Source: CALJIC01 sp039805565 (GTDB taxonomy: Bacteria; Chloroflexota; Chloroflexia; Chloroflexales; Roseiflexaceae). From it: a DNA stretch of 60,537 bases. The first letter of the stretch is position 1, and the number at the start of each line of letters is the position of its first letter. The notes under the pieces are model-generated. The model worked only from the letters and a program-made list of their open reading frames with translations. It was not told the DNA's origin and did not search any database. The position numbers and the translations under genes are program-made. The stretch covers positions 1 through 60,537 of the forward strand of contig JBDLTZ010000193.1 of NCBI GenBank assembly GCA_039805565.1. The letters are read 5' to 3'. Of the stretch, positions 16,987 through 25,448 are shown in pieces.

Positions 16987-19254
16987 TCACACAATCTGCG
17001 CGCTCTGCGCGCCCTTGTCTTCGTCGAGAAGCGGCAGCCGCACCGTGAACGTGCTGCCGATGCCCTCTTCGCTCACAACCTCCACGGAGCCGCCGTGGCG
17101 TATGACGATCTCGCGCACCACGTACAGCCCCACACCCATACCGCTGATCCCCTTGTTCGCATCCGCGTTCGCCGCACGGTAGAAGCGCCCGAAGATGTGC
17201 GGCATTGCCTCCGCCGGTATTCCGATCCCCTGGTCTGCCACCACGAGTACGGCAGAGTCCCCGTCCCGCGTGAGCTCGACGCGGATCGGGGATCCCTCCG
17301 GGCTGTACTTCGCAGCGTTCCCGAGCAGGCTGTAGATCACCTGCCCGAGGCGCAGCGGGTCACCGGCCACCGGCAGCGGGGCGTCCCCCTCCCGCAGCTC
17401 GATCGGGTGCCGCCCGAGGGCCGGAACGATCTCGCGGATCGCCTGCGTCACGACCCCGCGCAGGTCGCAGGGGCCGACCTCCACCTGCATCTCGCCCGAC
17501 TGGAGCCGCGAGACGTCCAGCATCGTCGTGATCAGCCGGGAGAGCCGGTCGGCCTGCTCCACGATCAGCTGCGTCGTGCGCCTGTCGCGCTCGCTCAGCT
17601 TCTCCTCGCGCGCCAGGCGCCGCTGCATCAGCTGCGTGTGACCCAGCAGCGCCGTGAGCGGCGTCTTGAGCTCGTGTGAGGCGACGGTCAGGAACTGGTC
17701 GCGCAGCATGAGCGCACCCTCGGCTATGATACGCGCCTCGCGCTCGTGCTCCTCGGACTGCTTCTGCCCGTGGATGTCGGTCGTTGTGCCGATCCATCCC
17801 GTGATCGCCCCGGTGTCGTCGCGCACCGGCAGGGCCCGGCTCAGGTGCCAGCGGTACACCCCGTCGTACCGGCGCAGGCGAAACTCGATCTCGTACGGCT
17901 GCCCGTTGGCCAGTGCGCTCTCCCACACCGACCACATTGCCGGGATGTCGTCCTGGTGCAGCGCCTGGAAGCTTGTCGTGTGGGCCTGCTCCGCGGTCTG
18001 ACCGGTGTAGTCCAGCCAGCGCGAGTTGACGTACACCACCCGGCCCTCGGCGTCGGTGCGCCAGACGTGCTGGGGCATGGCCTCCGTCAGCACCCGGTAG
18101 CGCGCCTCGGACTCGCGCAGCGCTTCCTCGGCCTGCTTGCGCTCGGTGATGTCGAACAGCAGGCTGTGGATCTGCGGGGGGCGATGTTCGTCCGCTGTCA
18201 GCCGCCCCCGCACGCCCACCCAGCGGATGCTTCCGCCCGGCCGGATGATACGGTGCTCGATGTACTGCTCGCCCCGCCCGTTGACCAGGTGTGTGTGGAA
18301 GCGGTGCACCAGCGCGATGTCGTCGGGGTGGATGCGTGCCCACAGGTCGTCGAGCGTGCGCCGGGTCCCATCGGGTACAAAGCCGAAGATCAGGTCGAGG
18401 CTCTCCGAGCGGCTGATCAGCCCGCTCGCGACATCCACGTCGAAGATTGCCATCTGCGCCTGCGCCAGCGCGGTGCGCGTCTCCTCGGCATCCTTCTCGC
18501 GCGTGATGTCGCGGAATGTCACCGCGAACCCGTCGTCGAGCTTGACGGCGGTGATATGGAACCAGGCCCGGATACCCTCGGCGTTGTAGAAGAAGGAGTG
18601 GTCGGCGTGCTTGCCCGTCTCCACCACGCGGGCGTACATATCGAACAGCCCGGCCTCGCGGTTGCCCGGCATCTCGACGAGCAGGCGCTGTCCCACGAGC
18701 TCCGCCGCGGGCCGGCCGACGATCGCCTCGGCGCGCGGGTTGGCCAGCAGCCACTCGAAGTCCACGATCTGTCCCGATAGGTCGCGCACCGCACGGAACG
18801 CCATGATCCCGTCGAGTGATGACGCCAGCACACTGGACAGGAGCGCCTGCGACTCGTGGAGGCGCGCGTCGGCCCGCCTGCGGTCGCTGATGTCGCGTCC
18901 CTCGGGGATCAGATTGATGACTTGGCCGCGCCCGTCGAGCACCGGCTTCAGCGAGAAGTCGATCGTCACCATGCGCCCGCTGCTCCCGAGCACGTCCACC
19001 TCGTAGCGCACGAAATCGCCGCACGCTGCCCGCCGCACCGCCTGGCGCAGCTGCTCCTGCGTCTCGGGTGAGCTCGTCCACCACGCGCACTCCCAGAATG
19101 GGCGCCCGATCACATCAGCCTGTGCGAGGCCACCGAATGACAGCGCGGTCTGGTTTACCTCGAGGAGGGTCCCTTCCGGTGTCAGCAGCCCGATGAACTG
19201 AAATGTCGAGTCGAAGATAGCTCGGAACAGGGCGTCATGGGATTGCGCCATCAT
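16987..19254 (-). CDS. Four-PAS sensor histidine kinase
   Basis: A 755-residue soluble kinase with no membrane helices. It has four successive PAS/PAC modules (about 5-115, 135-250, 265-375, 385-500), a HisKA dimerisation domain with the phospho-histidine near 525 (ASHELKTPLTALLGH) and a HATPase_c domain (N box NAAKYSPEG, G1 DQGIGIP, F box IFGRFYRA, G2 GMGVGLYVV). ATG 19254 is the first of two adjacent Met codons, with AGGGA upstream, and begins at the PAS1 consensus (SHDALFRAIFDSTFQFIGLL); the frame is open to 19359 but the extra part has no family match. It is translationally close to a single-domain receiver. Ligands are not predictable from sequence. Confidence 0.92.
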   Translation of the reverse strand: MMAQSHDALFRAIFDSTFQFIGLLTPEGTLLEVNQTALSFGGLAQADVIGRPFWECAWWTSSPETQEQLRQAVRRAACGDFVRYEVDVLGSSGRMVTIDFSLKPVLDGRGQVINLIPEGRDISDRRRADARLHESQALLSSVLASSLDGIMAFRAVRDLSGQIVDFEWLLANPRAEAIVGRPAAELVGQRLLVEMPGNREAGLFDMYARVVETGKHADHSFFYNAEGIRAWFHITAVKLDDGFAVTFRDITREKDAEETRTALAQAQMAIFDVDVASGLISRSESLDLIFGFVPDGTRRTLDDLWARIHPDDIALVHRFHTHLVNGRGEQYIEHRIIRPGGSIRWVGVRGRLTADEHRPPQIHSLLFDITERKQAEEALRESEARYRVLTEAMPQHVWRTDAEGRVVYVNSRWLDYTGQTAEQAHTTSFQALHQDDIPAMWSVWESALANGQPYEIEFRLRRYDGVYRWHLSRALPVRDDTGAITGWIGTTTDIHGQKQSEEHEREARIIAEGALMLRDQFLTVASHELKTPLTALLGHTQLMQRRLAREEKLSERDRRTTQLIVEQADRLSRLITTMLDVSRLQSGEMQVEVGPCDLRGVVTQAIREIVPALGRHPIELREGDAPLPVAGDPLRLGQVIYSLLGNAAKYSPEGSPIRVELTRDGDSAVLVVADQGIGIPAEAMPHIFGRFYRAANADANKGISGMGVGLYVVREIVIRHGGSVEVVSEEGIGSTFTVRLPLLDEDKGAQSAQIV

Positions 19255-19390
19255 AGATGTACAGTCCCTGGGCATCGAGCAAACGCGACGCCAGCTGTAT
19301 ATCAGGTGTTGAGGTCTGGTGCTGTGAGCAAGGGTATCATAGCGGCGCGTGTTCGGCAAGCGGGATCGGGGAGGGTGCCGGGGAAAAGCG

Positions 19391-19419
19391 AAGGCGGCAC
19401 CCGGTGTGAGTGCCGCCTT
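19391..19419 (-). terminator. Terminator of tRNA-Pro
   Basis: 10-bp perfect stem (aaggcggcac/gtgccgcctt), 9-nt loop, followed on the minus strand by TTCGCTTTTCCCC. It starts 10 nt after the tRNA 3' end. Confidence 0.75.
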
Positions 19420-19429
19420 GCCGTGCCTC

Positions 19430-19506
19430 TGGTCGGGGCGACTGGATTTGAACCAGCGACCTCCTGAACCCCATTCAGGTGCGCTACCAGTCTGCGCTAC
19501 GCCCCG
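19430..19506 (-). tRNA. tRNA-Pro (anticodon GGG)
   Basis: A 77-nt cloverleaf on the minus strand: acceptor CGGGGCG/CGCCCCG, D arm GCGCAGACTGGTAGCGC, anticodon stem CCTGA/TCAGG with loop ATGGGGT (anticodon GGG), T arm GCTGG TTCAAAT CCAGT, and an encoded CCA end. A near-consensus promoter lies upstream and a hairpin terminator downstream, so it is a single-gene transcription unit. It shows no sign of being an integration site here. Confidence 0.97.
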
Positions 19507-19518
19507 CGAAGCACTGGT

Positions 19519-19547
19519 ATTGTAGCCCGGGAGCCCGAATCTGTCAA
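19519..19547 (-). promoter_or_regulatory. Sigma70 promoter of tRNA-Pro
   Basis: Minus strand: TTGACA, 17-bp spacer, TACAAT, ending 13 nt before the mature tRNA 5' end. It matches 11 of 12 consensus positions. Confidence 0.9.
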
Positions 19548-19574
19548 CCGCCCTGACGGCTCATGAAACACGAC

Positions 19575-19910
19575 TCAAAACGGCTCTACCCCGTACCCGG
19601 CGATCTCGTCGGCGAAGCGCTCGATGTCGCGCGTGCTCTTGAGAGCCTCGACCGCGCGCAGTAGCGCGCCGCGGTTCGCGTCGCCCGTCAGGAGGGCGCG
19701 CTCGAGGTACTGGCGCAGGTAGGCCTTGATCAGCCCGAGCTGCACCGTCGTCAGCTTCTCGCCGTTGAAGTACGCGTCCACGGCGGCCTCGAGCCGGCCG
19801 CTCTGCTCGGTCATCCAGAAGTGCGGCGGGCGCTCGACATCGAACGGGTAGGGGTAGTTCTCGTTCGGCACGTAGGTGAGGTCGCCGATCTGCTCCGGCT
19901 CAGTGCTCAT
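19575..19910 (-). CDS. Small soluble protein of unknown function
   Basis: A 111-residue protein (MSTEPEQIGDLTYVPNE...YGVEPF), not recognised as a named family. It has a polar, Pro/Tyr-rich N-terminus (NENYPYPFDVERPPHFWM) and a helical rest with LEAAVDAYFNGEKLTTVQLG and LIKAYLRQYLERALLTGDAN. No signal peptide, membrane helix or metal motif is seen. A TATAATG box (plus-strand attata at 20016-20021) about 105 nt upstream may be its -10. It lies between tRNA-Pro and a divergent PHP gene. Coding statistics (GC-rich third positions) support a real gene. Confidence 0.7.
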   Translation of the reverse strand: MSTEPEQIGDLTYVPNENYPYPFDVERPPHFWMTEQSGRLEAAVDAYFNGEKLTTVQLGLIKAYLRQYLERALLTGDANRGALLRAVEALKSTRDIERFADEIAGYGVEPF

Positions 19911-20296
19911 GGGAAGATCTCCGGGCGGCTTGGCGGAGTGTGGGCTCCGGCAAGAGGTGCGAAACAGCTGCGCGGGGCGACTGGCGCCCGCCGCCCCAGC
20001 GGGGCGTGTGGGCCCATTATACCCCGCCTCCAGCCCGGCGGAGCTTTGCGAGAACCCGCCGTTTGCAGTATCATTATTATGGCTCGCGCGCCTTTAGATA
20101 CAGCGAATCTTGGCCGTGCAGCGCGTGTCCCCCGCCCCCCAGCGAACCGGGACTGCAAGGCGAAAGGAGCACCTTTGCCGCCCAGAGAGCGGCGTCAGAT
20201 ACGGTTGTGCCGCTGCCCGTGTGATCATTGAGTAAACGTTAGCGCACGGGCGGCGAAGAGATTCTAGTCATTGAGATTCACTTGGAGCAAAGCAAT
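19911..20296. other. Divergent intergenic region upstream of the PHP gene
   Basis: 386 bp without a convincing gene. It holds a minus-strand TATAATG box near 20016, a plus-strand promoter at 20046-20074, and a GC-poor stretch just before the PHP start. A 50-codon frame from ATG 20089 (ending CRCPCDH at 20231) would begin only about 8 nt after the predicted start of transcription, and I do not consider it proven. Confidence 0.6.
20046..20074 (+). promoter_or_regulatory. Candidate promoter of the PHP-AlbA_2 gene
   Basis: TTGCGA, 17-bp spacer, TATCAT. It implies a leader of about 215 nt before ATG 20297. Confidence 0.55.
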
Positions 20297-22636
20297 ATGG
20301 CCACCAACGGGAATGGTTCACGTGATGGAATGCGATGGTATCGAGCTGATTTACACATTCACACGCCCGCCTCAGAAGACTATGCCGAGCCGAATGCTAC
20401 CTACCTTGAGATTCTGCAAGAGGCCGAGCGCCGAGAGCTCTCGCTCATTGCCTTTACTGACCACAATACTGTCCACGGCTACGAGCGCATGCGGCAGGAG
20501 ATCGACTTCCTCCAGACCCTCGAGCGCGCCCAGCGCCTCACCGAGGAGGAGCAGACCCGACTCCAGGAGTTCCGCCGCCTGCTCGCAAAGATCACCGTCC
20601 TCCCCGGCTTCGAGTTCACCTCGCACTACGGCGCGCATATTCTGGCCCTCTTTGCGCCGGACCGGCCCATCAGCCTGATCGAAGCTACCCTGCTGCAGCT
20701 CGGCGTCCCGCCGGATAGCCTCAAGGGGGGCGTCTGCTCGGTGGCCGATACGCGCCACGTGACCGAGGCCTACGAGATCATCGCCCGCGCCGGCGGCATC
20801 GTGATCGCGCCGCACGTCAACGGCCCCAACGGGATTATCACCGAGACGCTGCGCATGGGTACCAGCGGCCAGGCGCGTATCGCCGCCACCCAGCACCCCG
20901 CGCTGCACGCGCTCGAGTTCATCAACTTCTACACCGACCACGATAAGTTCACCTCGCCCGGATTCTACAACGGCCGCACCGAGCACTACGAGCGGCGCAT
21001 GTTCTGCATCCAGGGCTCCGATGCGCACCGCCTGCGCCGCACCCCGGCCGGCGAGGGGGACGCATGGCACCGCCACGGCATCGGCGACCGCTACGTGGAG
21101 CTGCTGCTCTCCGAGCCCTCCTTCGCCGCCCTCAAGACGCTCTTCACCTCGCACGACTTCGACCGCGTGCGGGTGCCCAAGCGCGACCAGAAGCAGTGGG
21201 AGGTCGACACCCTGCGCTTCGGCCCTCCCGGCGAGCGCCAGGTGATGCGCCCCGATGAGCCTGCTGCCCTCGAGACGCTCTGGAAGGACGTGGCTGCGCT
21301 CGCCAACCTCGGCGGCGGCACGCTCTTCGTCGGCTCCGAGCGCGACGGCACGGCGATCACCGGCGTGGCCCGCCCCGACCAGGTGAGCGAAATGCTCCGC
21401 CGCATGGTTCAGGAGCACATCGCCCCCCAGCCCTACCTGACGCTGGAGCTCATGAACTACGAGGGCCGCGACCTGATGCGCGTCGAGGTGCGCGCCTACG
21501 AGCCGCCGCCGTTCATGGGCTCCGACGGTGTGATCTATGTCCGCCGCGACGGCGAGACGGTCGCGGCTGACCGCGGCGAGGTTATCCAGCTCTGCCGCCG
21601 CGCCCTCGCCGAGGGGGCCTCCTCCCCGCTCGACAACGGCGAGGATCTCGAGCTGCCCCGCAGCGGCGTGGAGATCGTGGGCGCCCAGAAGCGCAGCGGC
21701 GTGTGGTACTACGAGGTGCGCGACCTCCGCACCACGGCAGGCGTCACCCGCGACCGCGCGCAGGGCCTCTGGGCCTACGCCATCAGCCGCTATGAGGACC
21801 TGCGCGAGGGCCGCCTCGACGTCCAGAGCCAGGTGAAGTGGCGCGGCCGCCTCGGCCTCTGGCGCGCCTACCGCCAGGGCAACCGCACCAAGTACGACCT
21901 CGTCCACCGCGACGCCAACGGCGTGATCGACCACGTCTTCTTCGGCGTGTCGGACTGGGGCCTCGGCGAGAGCTGGCAGGGCCTCCTGGGCGAGCGCGCC
22001 GCCGAGCCGGTAGAGACCGAGCCGCGCGCCTTCCGCGAGGATGAACCGTTCCTGGCGCTCGACCATTCCGAGGAGGAGCCGCCCCCGCCTAACGCGAATT
22101 GGGCCGAGCGGCGCTTCCGCTGGCGCGGCCGCGGCGGCCTCTGGTGCATCGCCCGCACCGAGGATGGCCAGCCGCTCTTCGACCTGGCCATGAAGGATAA
22201 GGAGGGCACCGGGTACCAGGAGTACCGCGCTGTCCCGCGGGAGAAGCTCACCGACGCCTGGCTCAACCTCATCCGCGTGCCGCGCCCCCGCACCGGCATC
22301 GAGGTAGTCAGCGTCGCCGCCGACGAGAACGGCGAGCAGCGCTTCGTCTTCCGCAACCTGCGCACCGGCGAGGTCAGCAGCGCACCCTGGCGCCTGCAGG
22401 ATATCGAGGAGGGCACCGTCCGCCAGTACGCCGCGCGCATGGCCCTCCAGGATACGCCGCTGGACACCGACAAGGTGCGCTGGTGGGGCAACATCGGCTA
22501 CGTCCGCCCCATGCGCAGCCAGGTGGACTTGGTCTACCGCGATGAGGACGGCGTCGACCACATTTACTACGCCGCCCGCCGCGATGAGCTCGCCGGCGAG
22601 TGGCGCGAGCTGCTCGAGGAGTACGGCGAAGTGTAA
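20297..22636 (+). CDS. PHP phosphoesterase - AlbA_2 - repeat domain protein
   Basis: A 779-residue protein. Residues 10-290 form a PHP metal-dependent phosphoesterase domain: ADLHIHTPASEDY, IAFTDHNTVHG, VLPGFEFTSHYGAHILALF, VIAPHVNGPNG and IQGSDAHRL supply the His/Asp metal ligands. Residues about 325-430 match the AlbA_2/Schlafen-type divergent domain (LWKDVAALANLGGGTLFVGSE, then DGVIYVRRDGETVAA). The rest contains three related segments, each with a W-R-G-R/G-GLW or IGYVR core followed by DLV.RD..G..D, which look like an uncharacterised repeat. ATG 20297 is chosen for GGAG 9 nt upstream; a TTG at 20282 is possible. No signal or membrane helix. The nucleic-acid-related domains suggest DNA/RNA processing or defence, but its neighbours are metabolic genes. 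Confidence 0.85.
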   Translation: MATNGNGSRDGMRWYRADLHIHTPASEDYAEPNATYLEILQEAERRELSLIAFTDHNTVHGYERMRQEIDFLQTLERAQRLTEEEQTRLQEFRRLLAKITVLPGFEFTSHYGAHILALFAPDRPISLIEATLLQLGVPPDSLKGGVCSVADTRHVTEAYEIIARAGGIVIAPHVNGPNGIITETLRMGTSGQARIAATQHPALHALEFINFYTDHDKFTSPGFYNGRTEHYERRMFCIQGSDAHRLRRTPAGEGDAWHRHGIGDRYVELLLSEPSFAALKTLFTSHDFDRVRVPKRDQKQWEVDTLRFGPPGERQVMRPDEPAALETLWKDVAALANLGGGTLFVGSERDGTAITGVARPDQVSEMLRRMVQEHIAPQPYLTLELMNYEGRDLMRVEVRAYEPPPFMGSDGVIYVRRDGETVAADRGEVIQLCRRALAEGASSPLDNGEDLELPRSGVEIVGAQKRSGVWYYEVRDLRTTAGVTRDRAQGLWAYAISRYEDLREGRLDVQSQVKWRGRLGLWRAYRQGNRTKYDLVHRDANGVIDHVFFGVSDWGLGESWQGLLGERAAEPVETEPRAFREDEPFLALDHSEEEPPPPNANWAERRFRWRGRGGLWCIARTEDGQPLFDLAMKDKEGTGYQEYRAVPREKLTDAWLNLIRVPRPRTGIEVVSVAADENGEQRFVFRNLRTGEVSSAPWRLQDIEEGTVRQYAARMALQDTPLDTDKVRWWGNIGYVRPMRSQVDLVYRDEDGVDHIYYAARRDELAGEWRELLEEYGEV

Positions 22637-22639
22637 CCG

Positions 22640-22765
22640 AGCGCCGAGTGCTGAGTCGTGTGTCTTGAGTCGTGAGCGGTGAGCGATGCGCGCCGAAGGC
22701 GTTCTCGGTGCAGCCGAGTGTGCTGCGTGCTGAGAAGACTCAAAACTCACGGCTCAGCGCTTTCG
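22640..22765. repeat. CGTGAGT/GAGTGCTGAGT repeat tract
   Basis: The gap between the PHP gene and the aldehyde dehydrogenase is made of degenerate heptamers (gtgctgagtcgtg, cttgagtcgtgagcggtgag, then actcaaaactcacggctcag in the opposite sense). It is the same family as the array at 1738-1772. Confidence 0.75.
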
Positions 22766-22777
22766 AAGGAGGGAATG

Positions 22778-24247
22778 ATGCGGGAGCACATGTGGATTGG
22801 CGGCCAGCGTGTCCCTAGCCTCACCGGAGAGACCTTCGAAGTCCAGGACCCGGCCACCGAGGAGATCATCGGACACGCCCCGATGGGCAACGAGGAGGAC
22901 GCCCGCCGCGCCGTCAGGGCTGCCAACGACGCGCTCCGCGACTGGCGCCGCGTCTCCGCCCACGACCGTGCCCACATGCTCCACGAGGTGGCCCACAAGA
23001 TCCGCGAGCGCACCGAGGAGCTCGCCGCGCTCCTTACCCGCGAGGGGGGCAAGCCGCTCGGCGAGAACCGCGATGAGATGAGCTGGGCCGCCGCCTGCTT
23101 CGACTACTACGCCGAGCTCCAGCGCAACAGCCGCGGCCGCGTCATCCCATCCGTCGAGCCCTCCCAGCTCGCGATGGTCCTCAAGGAGCCCTACGGCGTG
23201 GTGGCGGCCATCGTCCCCTGGAACTATCCCATTCTGCTCATGTCCTGGAAGGTAGCTCCGGCGCTCGCCGCCGGCAACACGGTGGTGCTCAAGCCCAGCG
23301 AGATGACGCCCCTCACCACGCTGCTGTTCGCCGAGATCTTCGACCACCTTCCCCCCGGCGTCGTCAACATCGTCACTGGCTACGGCGCCACTGTCGGCCG
23401 TGAGCTGGTGGTGAGCCCCGGCACGCACCTGGTGGCCTTCACCGGCTCGTTCGCCACCGGCCGCGAGATCGCCCGCCTTGCCGCCGAGCGGGTGAAGAAG
23501 ACCCACCTCGAGCTCGGTGGCAAAGACGCCTTCATCGTGGCCGAGGACGCCGACCTGGACGTGGCCGTGCCCGGGGTGGCCTGGGCCGCCCTGCTCAACG
23601 CCGGCCAGGTCTGCACCTCCACCGAGCGCGTCTACGTCCACGAGAGTATCCTGCGCCCCTTCACCGACCACCTGGTGGACTTCGTGCGCTCGCTGCGCCT
23701 TGGGCCGGGGGTGGAGCCCACTACCGACATCGGCCCGCTGATCGGGGACCGCTACCGCGCCAAGGTCGAGGCGCACGTCGAGGAGTCCCGCGCCAGGGGC
23801 GCCGCGATCCTCACCGGCGGCCGCCGCCCCGCCCACCTCGAGCGCGGCTTCTTCTACGAGCCCACCGTGCTCACCGGCGTGGACCACTCGCACCGCATCA
23901 TGCGCGAGGAGACCTTCGGCCCCACCATCCCGATCATGGCCTTCCGCAGCTTCGACGAGGCGATCGACCTGGCCAACGACAGCGACTACGGCCTTGGCGC
24001 CAACCTCTACACCCGCGATCCGCGTAAGGTCAAGCAGTACTACGAGGAGGTCAAGGCCGGCACATGCTGGGTCAATGACCCCCTCACAGATAACGACGCG
24101 GGGCCGTTCGGCGGCATGAAGTTCTCCGGTGGCGCCCGCGAGCTCGGCGAGGAGGGCCTCGAGGCCTTTCTGGAGACGAAGCACGTCCACTGGGACTTCG
24201 CCATGGAGCGCAAGTCCTGGTGGTACCCCTACGGAACAAGCAAATGA
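22778..24247 (+). CDS. NAD(P)+-dependent aldehyde dehydrogenase
   Basis: A 489-residue ALDH superfamily enzyme oxidising an aldehyde to a carboxylate. Visible: VPWNYPILLMSWKVAPALAA (cofactor-binding region), VVLKPSEMTPLT, TGSFATGREI, general-base Glu near 244 (LELGGKDAF), catalytic Cys near 279 (NAGQVCTSTERVYV) and EETFGPTIPIM. It most resembles the betaine-aldehyde/aminobutyraldehyde/gamma-glutamyl group, but substrate cannot be fixed from sequence. ATG 22778 is chosen over ATG 22775 because AAGGAGG lies 5 nt upstream. The stop overlaps the next gene's start (ATGA), so the two are translationally coupled. Confidence 0.95.
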   Translation: MREHMWIGGQRVPSLTGETFEVQDPATEEIIGHAPMGNEEDARRAVRAANDALRDWRRVSAHDRAHMLHEVAHKIRERTEELAALLTREGGKPLGENRDEMSWAAACFDYYAELQRNSRGRVIPSVEPSQLAMVLKEPYGVVAAIVPWNYPILLMSWKVAPALAAGNTVVLKPSEMTPLTTLLFAEIFDHLPPGVVNIVTGYGATVGRELVVSPGTHLVAFTGSFATGREIARLAAERVKKTHLELGGKDAFIVAEDADLDVAVPGVAWAALLNAGQVCTSTERVYVHESILRPFTDHLVDFVRSLRLGPGVEPTTDIGPLIGDRYRAKVEAHVEESRARGAAILTGGRRPAHLERGFFYEPTVLTGVDHSHRIMREETFGPTIPIMAFRSFDEAIDLANDSDYGLGANLYTRDPRKVKQYYEEVKAGTCWVNDPLTDNDAGPFGGMKFSGGARELGEEGLEAFLETKHVHWDFAMERKSWWYPYGTSK

Positions 24248-24900
24248 GATACCTGATCCTGGCGATCCTCGCCGCGCTGCTCGTCGTCGGCCCGGCCGCA
24301 GCGCAGACTGCCCCCGGCGACGCGTCCGTCTTCCCGAGCGCCGGCCCTGCGGGCACGCGCTTCAGCTTCATCGCGTCCGGCTTCCGCTCGCGCGAGCGCG
24401 TGGCAGTCTGGCTCAACGCCCCCGACGGCCGCGTGCTTACGGTGGAGGCCGACCAGCTTCGCCGCGCCACGCGCTATGGGCGCGTCAACTGGTTCTGGAC
24501 GGTGCCCGAGGGCACGGCGGCAGGCACATACCAGATGGTCGCCCACGGCGTCACCAGCGGCGTCGAGCGCGTCATCACGATCCAGGTCGGGCAGGAGCCC
24601 GCGCAGCCTGCGCCCGCCGCTCCTGACGAGCGCGCCAACGTTTTCCCGGGCCAGGGGCGCCCTGGTACGCTGTTCCGCTTCTACGCGCGCGGCTACCTGA
24701 AGGGGGAGTCGGTGGCGCTGTGGGTCAACCGGCCGGATGGGACGGCGCAGGCGGTGGAGGCCGAGCGGATCGAGGTCGCCGAGGCCCGGCTGGACATGGC
24801 CTGGTCTGCGCCGACCGACGCTCAGGCGGGGCGCTGGGAGCTGGTGATCGTCGGCCGCACGAGCGGCGTGCAGGTGGTGATACCCTTCGAGATACGTTAG
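24244..24900 (+). CDS. Secreted protein with two Ig-like repeats
   Basis: A 218-residue protein with a Sec signal peptide (MRYLILAILAALLVVGPAAAQ, cleavage after AAA-Q or nearby). The mature part has two homologous halves: VFPSAGPAGTRFSFIASGF...ERVAVWLNAPDGRVLTVEA and VFPGQGRPGTLFRFYARGY...ESVALWVNRPDGTAQAVEA, each about 95 residues and likely a beta-sandwich, joined by a Pro/Ala linker. No enzyme motif. ATG 24244 overlaps the aldehyde dehydrogenase stop by 4 nt. A classical terminator follows, so it ends a two-gene operon. Confidence 0.85.
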   Translation: MRYLILAILAALLVVGPAAAQTAPGDASVFPSAGPAGTRFSFIASGFRSRERVAVWLNAPDGRVLTVEADQLRRATRYGRVNWFWTVPEGTAAGTYQMVAHGVTSGVERVITIQVGQEPAQPAPAAPDERANVFPGQGRPGTLFRFYARGYLKGESVALWVNRPDGTAQAVEAERIEVAEARLDMAWSAPTDAQAGRWELVIVGRTSGVQVVIPFEIR

Positions 24901-24928
24901 AGGAAGCCGGTGGGGAGTAGGAGGGTGT

Positions 24929-24956
24929 GGGAGGGCAAAGCCCTCCCGCGTCTTTT
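24929..24956 (+). terminator. Intrinsic terminator
   Basis: 8-bp stem gggagggc/gccctccc with an AAA loop, followed by gcgtcttttt. It closes the aldehyde dehydrogenase operon. Confidence 0.88.
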
Positions 24957-25291
24957 TACGAGGCGAACCAGGCGCGCGCGAAAGCCCGCTCGGTCGCGTC
25001 GATCGCCGGCACCACGACGCGCCGCGTCCTGACGTACTCGAGCGAGAGGCGCATGCCGATCCGGCGCAGCCACGTCTGCTCCGAGCGCCGCATGAAGCGC
25101 AGCGCGTGCCGGACGATCAGGTGCGTGTGGCGGATGATCTTATCGCGGCGGCCCAGCAGCACTACCGCCGGGATGATCAGCGGCCAGCCAGGCAGGATGG
25201 GGAGCAGCAGCCCAAGCACGCCGATGATAAAGAGGGTCACCCCGACGACCCTCCGCAGAATGGCGAGTGCGATGGTCAGAGCGTTCTTCAT
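24956..25291 (-). CDS. PGPGW-type small membrane protein
   Basis: A 111-residue protein with a hydrophobic hairpin (VVGVTLFIIGVLGLLLPILP, then GWPLIIPAVVLLG) typical of the PGPGW family (pfam09656), the loop here reading PILPGWP. A basic cytoplasmic tail follows. Family function is unknown. A TGCTACAAT extended -10 box (25349-25357) lies about 55 nt upstream of ATG 25291. It is convergent with the secreted Ig-like gene; the intrinsic terminator between them touches its stop codon. Confidence 0.82.
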   Translation of the reverse strand: MKNALTIALAILRRVVGVTLFIIGVLGLLLPILPGWPLIIPAVVLLGRRDKIIRHTHLIVRHALRFMRRSEQTWLRRIGMRLSLEYVRTRRVVVPAIDATERAFARAWFAS

Positions 25292-25348
25292 GGCTTCTTC
25301 TCTCTCATCCCCTATCGTCCCGTGTCGAATACCCCATCCCGTCAGATG

Positions 25349-25357
25349 ATTGTAGCA
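25349..25357 (-). promoter_or_regulatory. Extended -10 box upstream of the PGPGW gene
   Basis: Minus strand TGCTACAAT; no recognisable -35. Confidence 0.5.
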
Positions 25358-25448
25358 GGAAGTTCGCCGATGCGGAAGGGGAGAACTCCCCGCCGCCGCA
25401 CGCGCCTATACAGAGTCTAACGCTGCAAGGGGTCAGAATGTTTCGCCG

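Noticed and set aside
19430..19506. tRNA-Pro as an integration site for a genomic island
   Set aside because: No integrase gene, no second copy of the tRNA 3' end and no change in gene content were seen on either side.
20089..20231. 50-codon frame ending CRCPCDH upstream of the PHP gene
   Set aside because: No ribosome site, starts within a few bases of the predicted transcription start, no recognisable domain; most likely chance.
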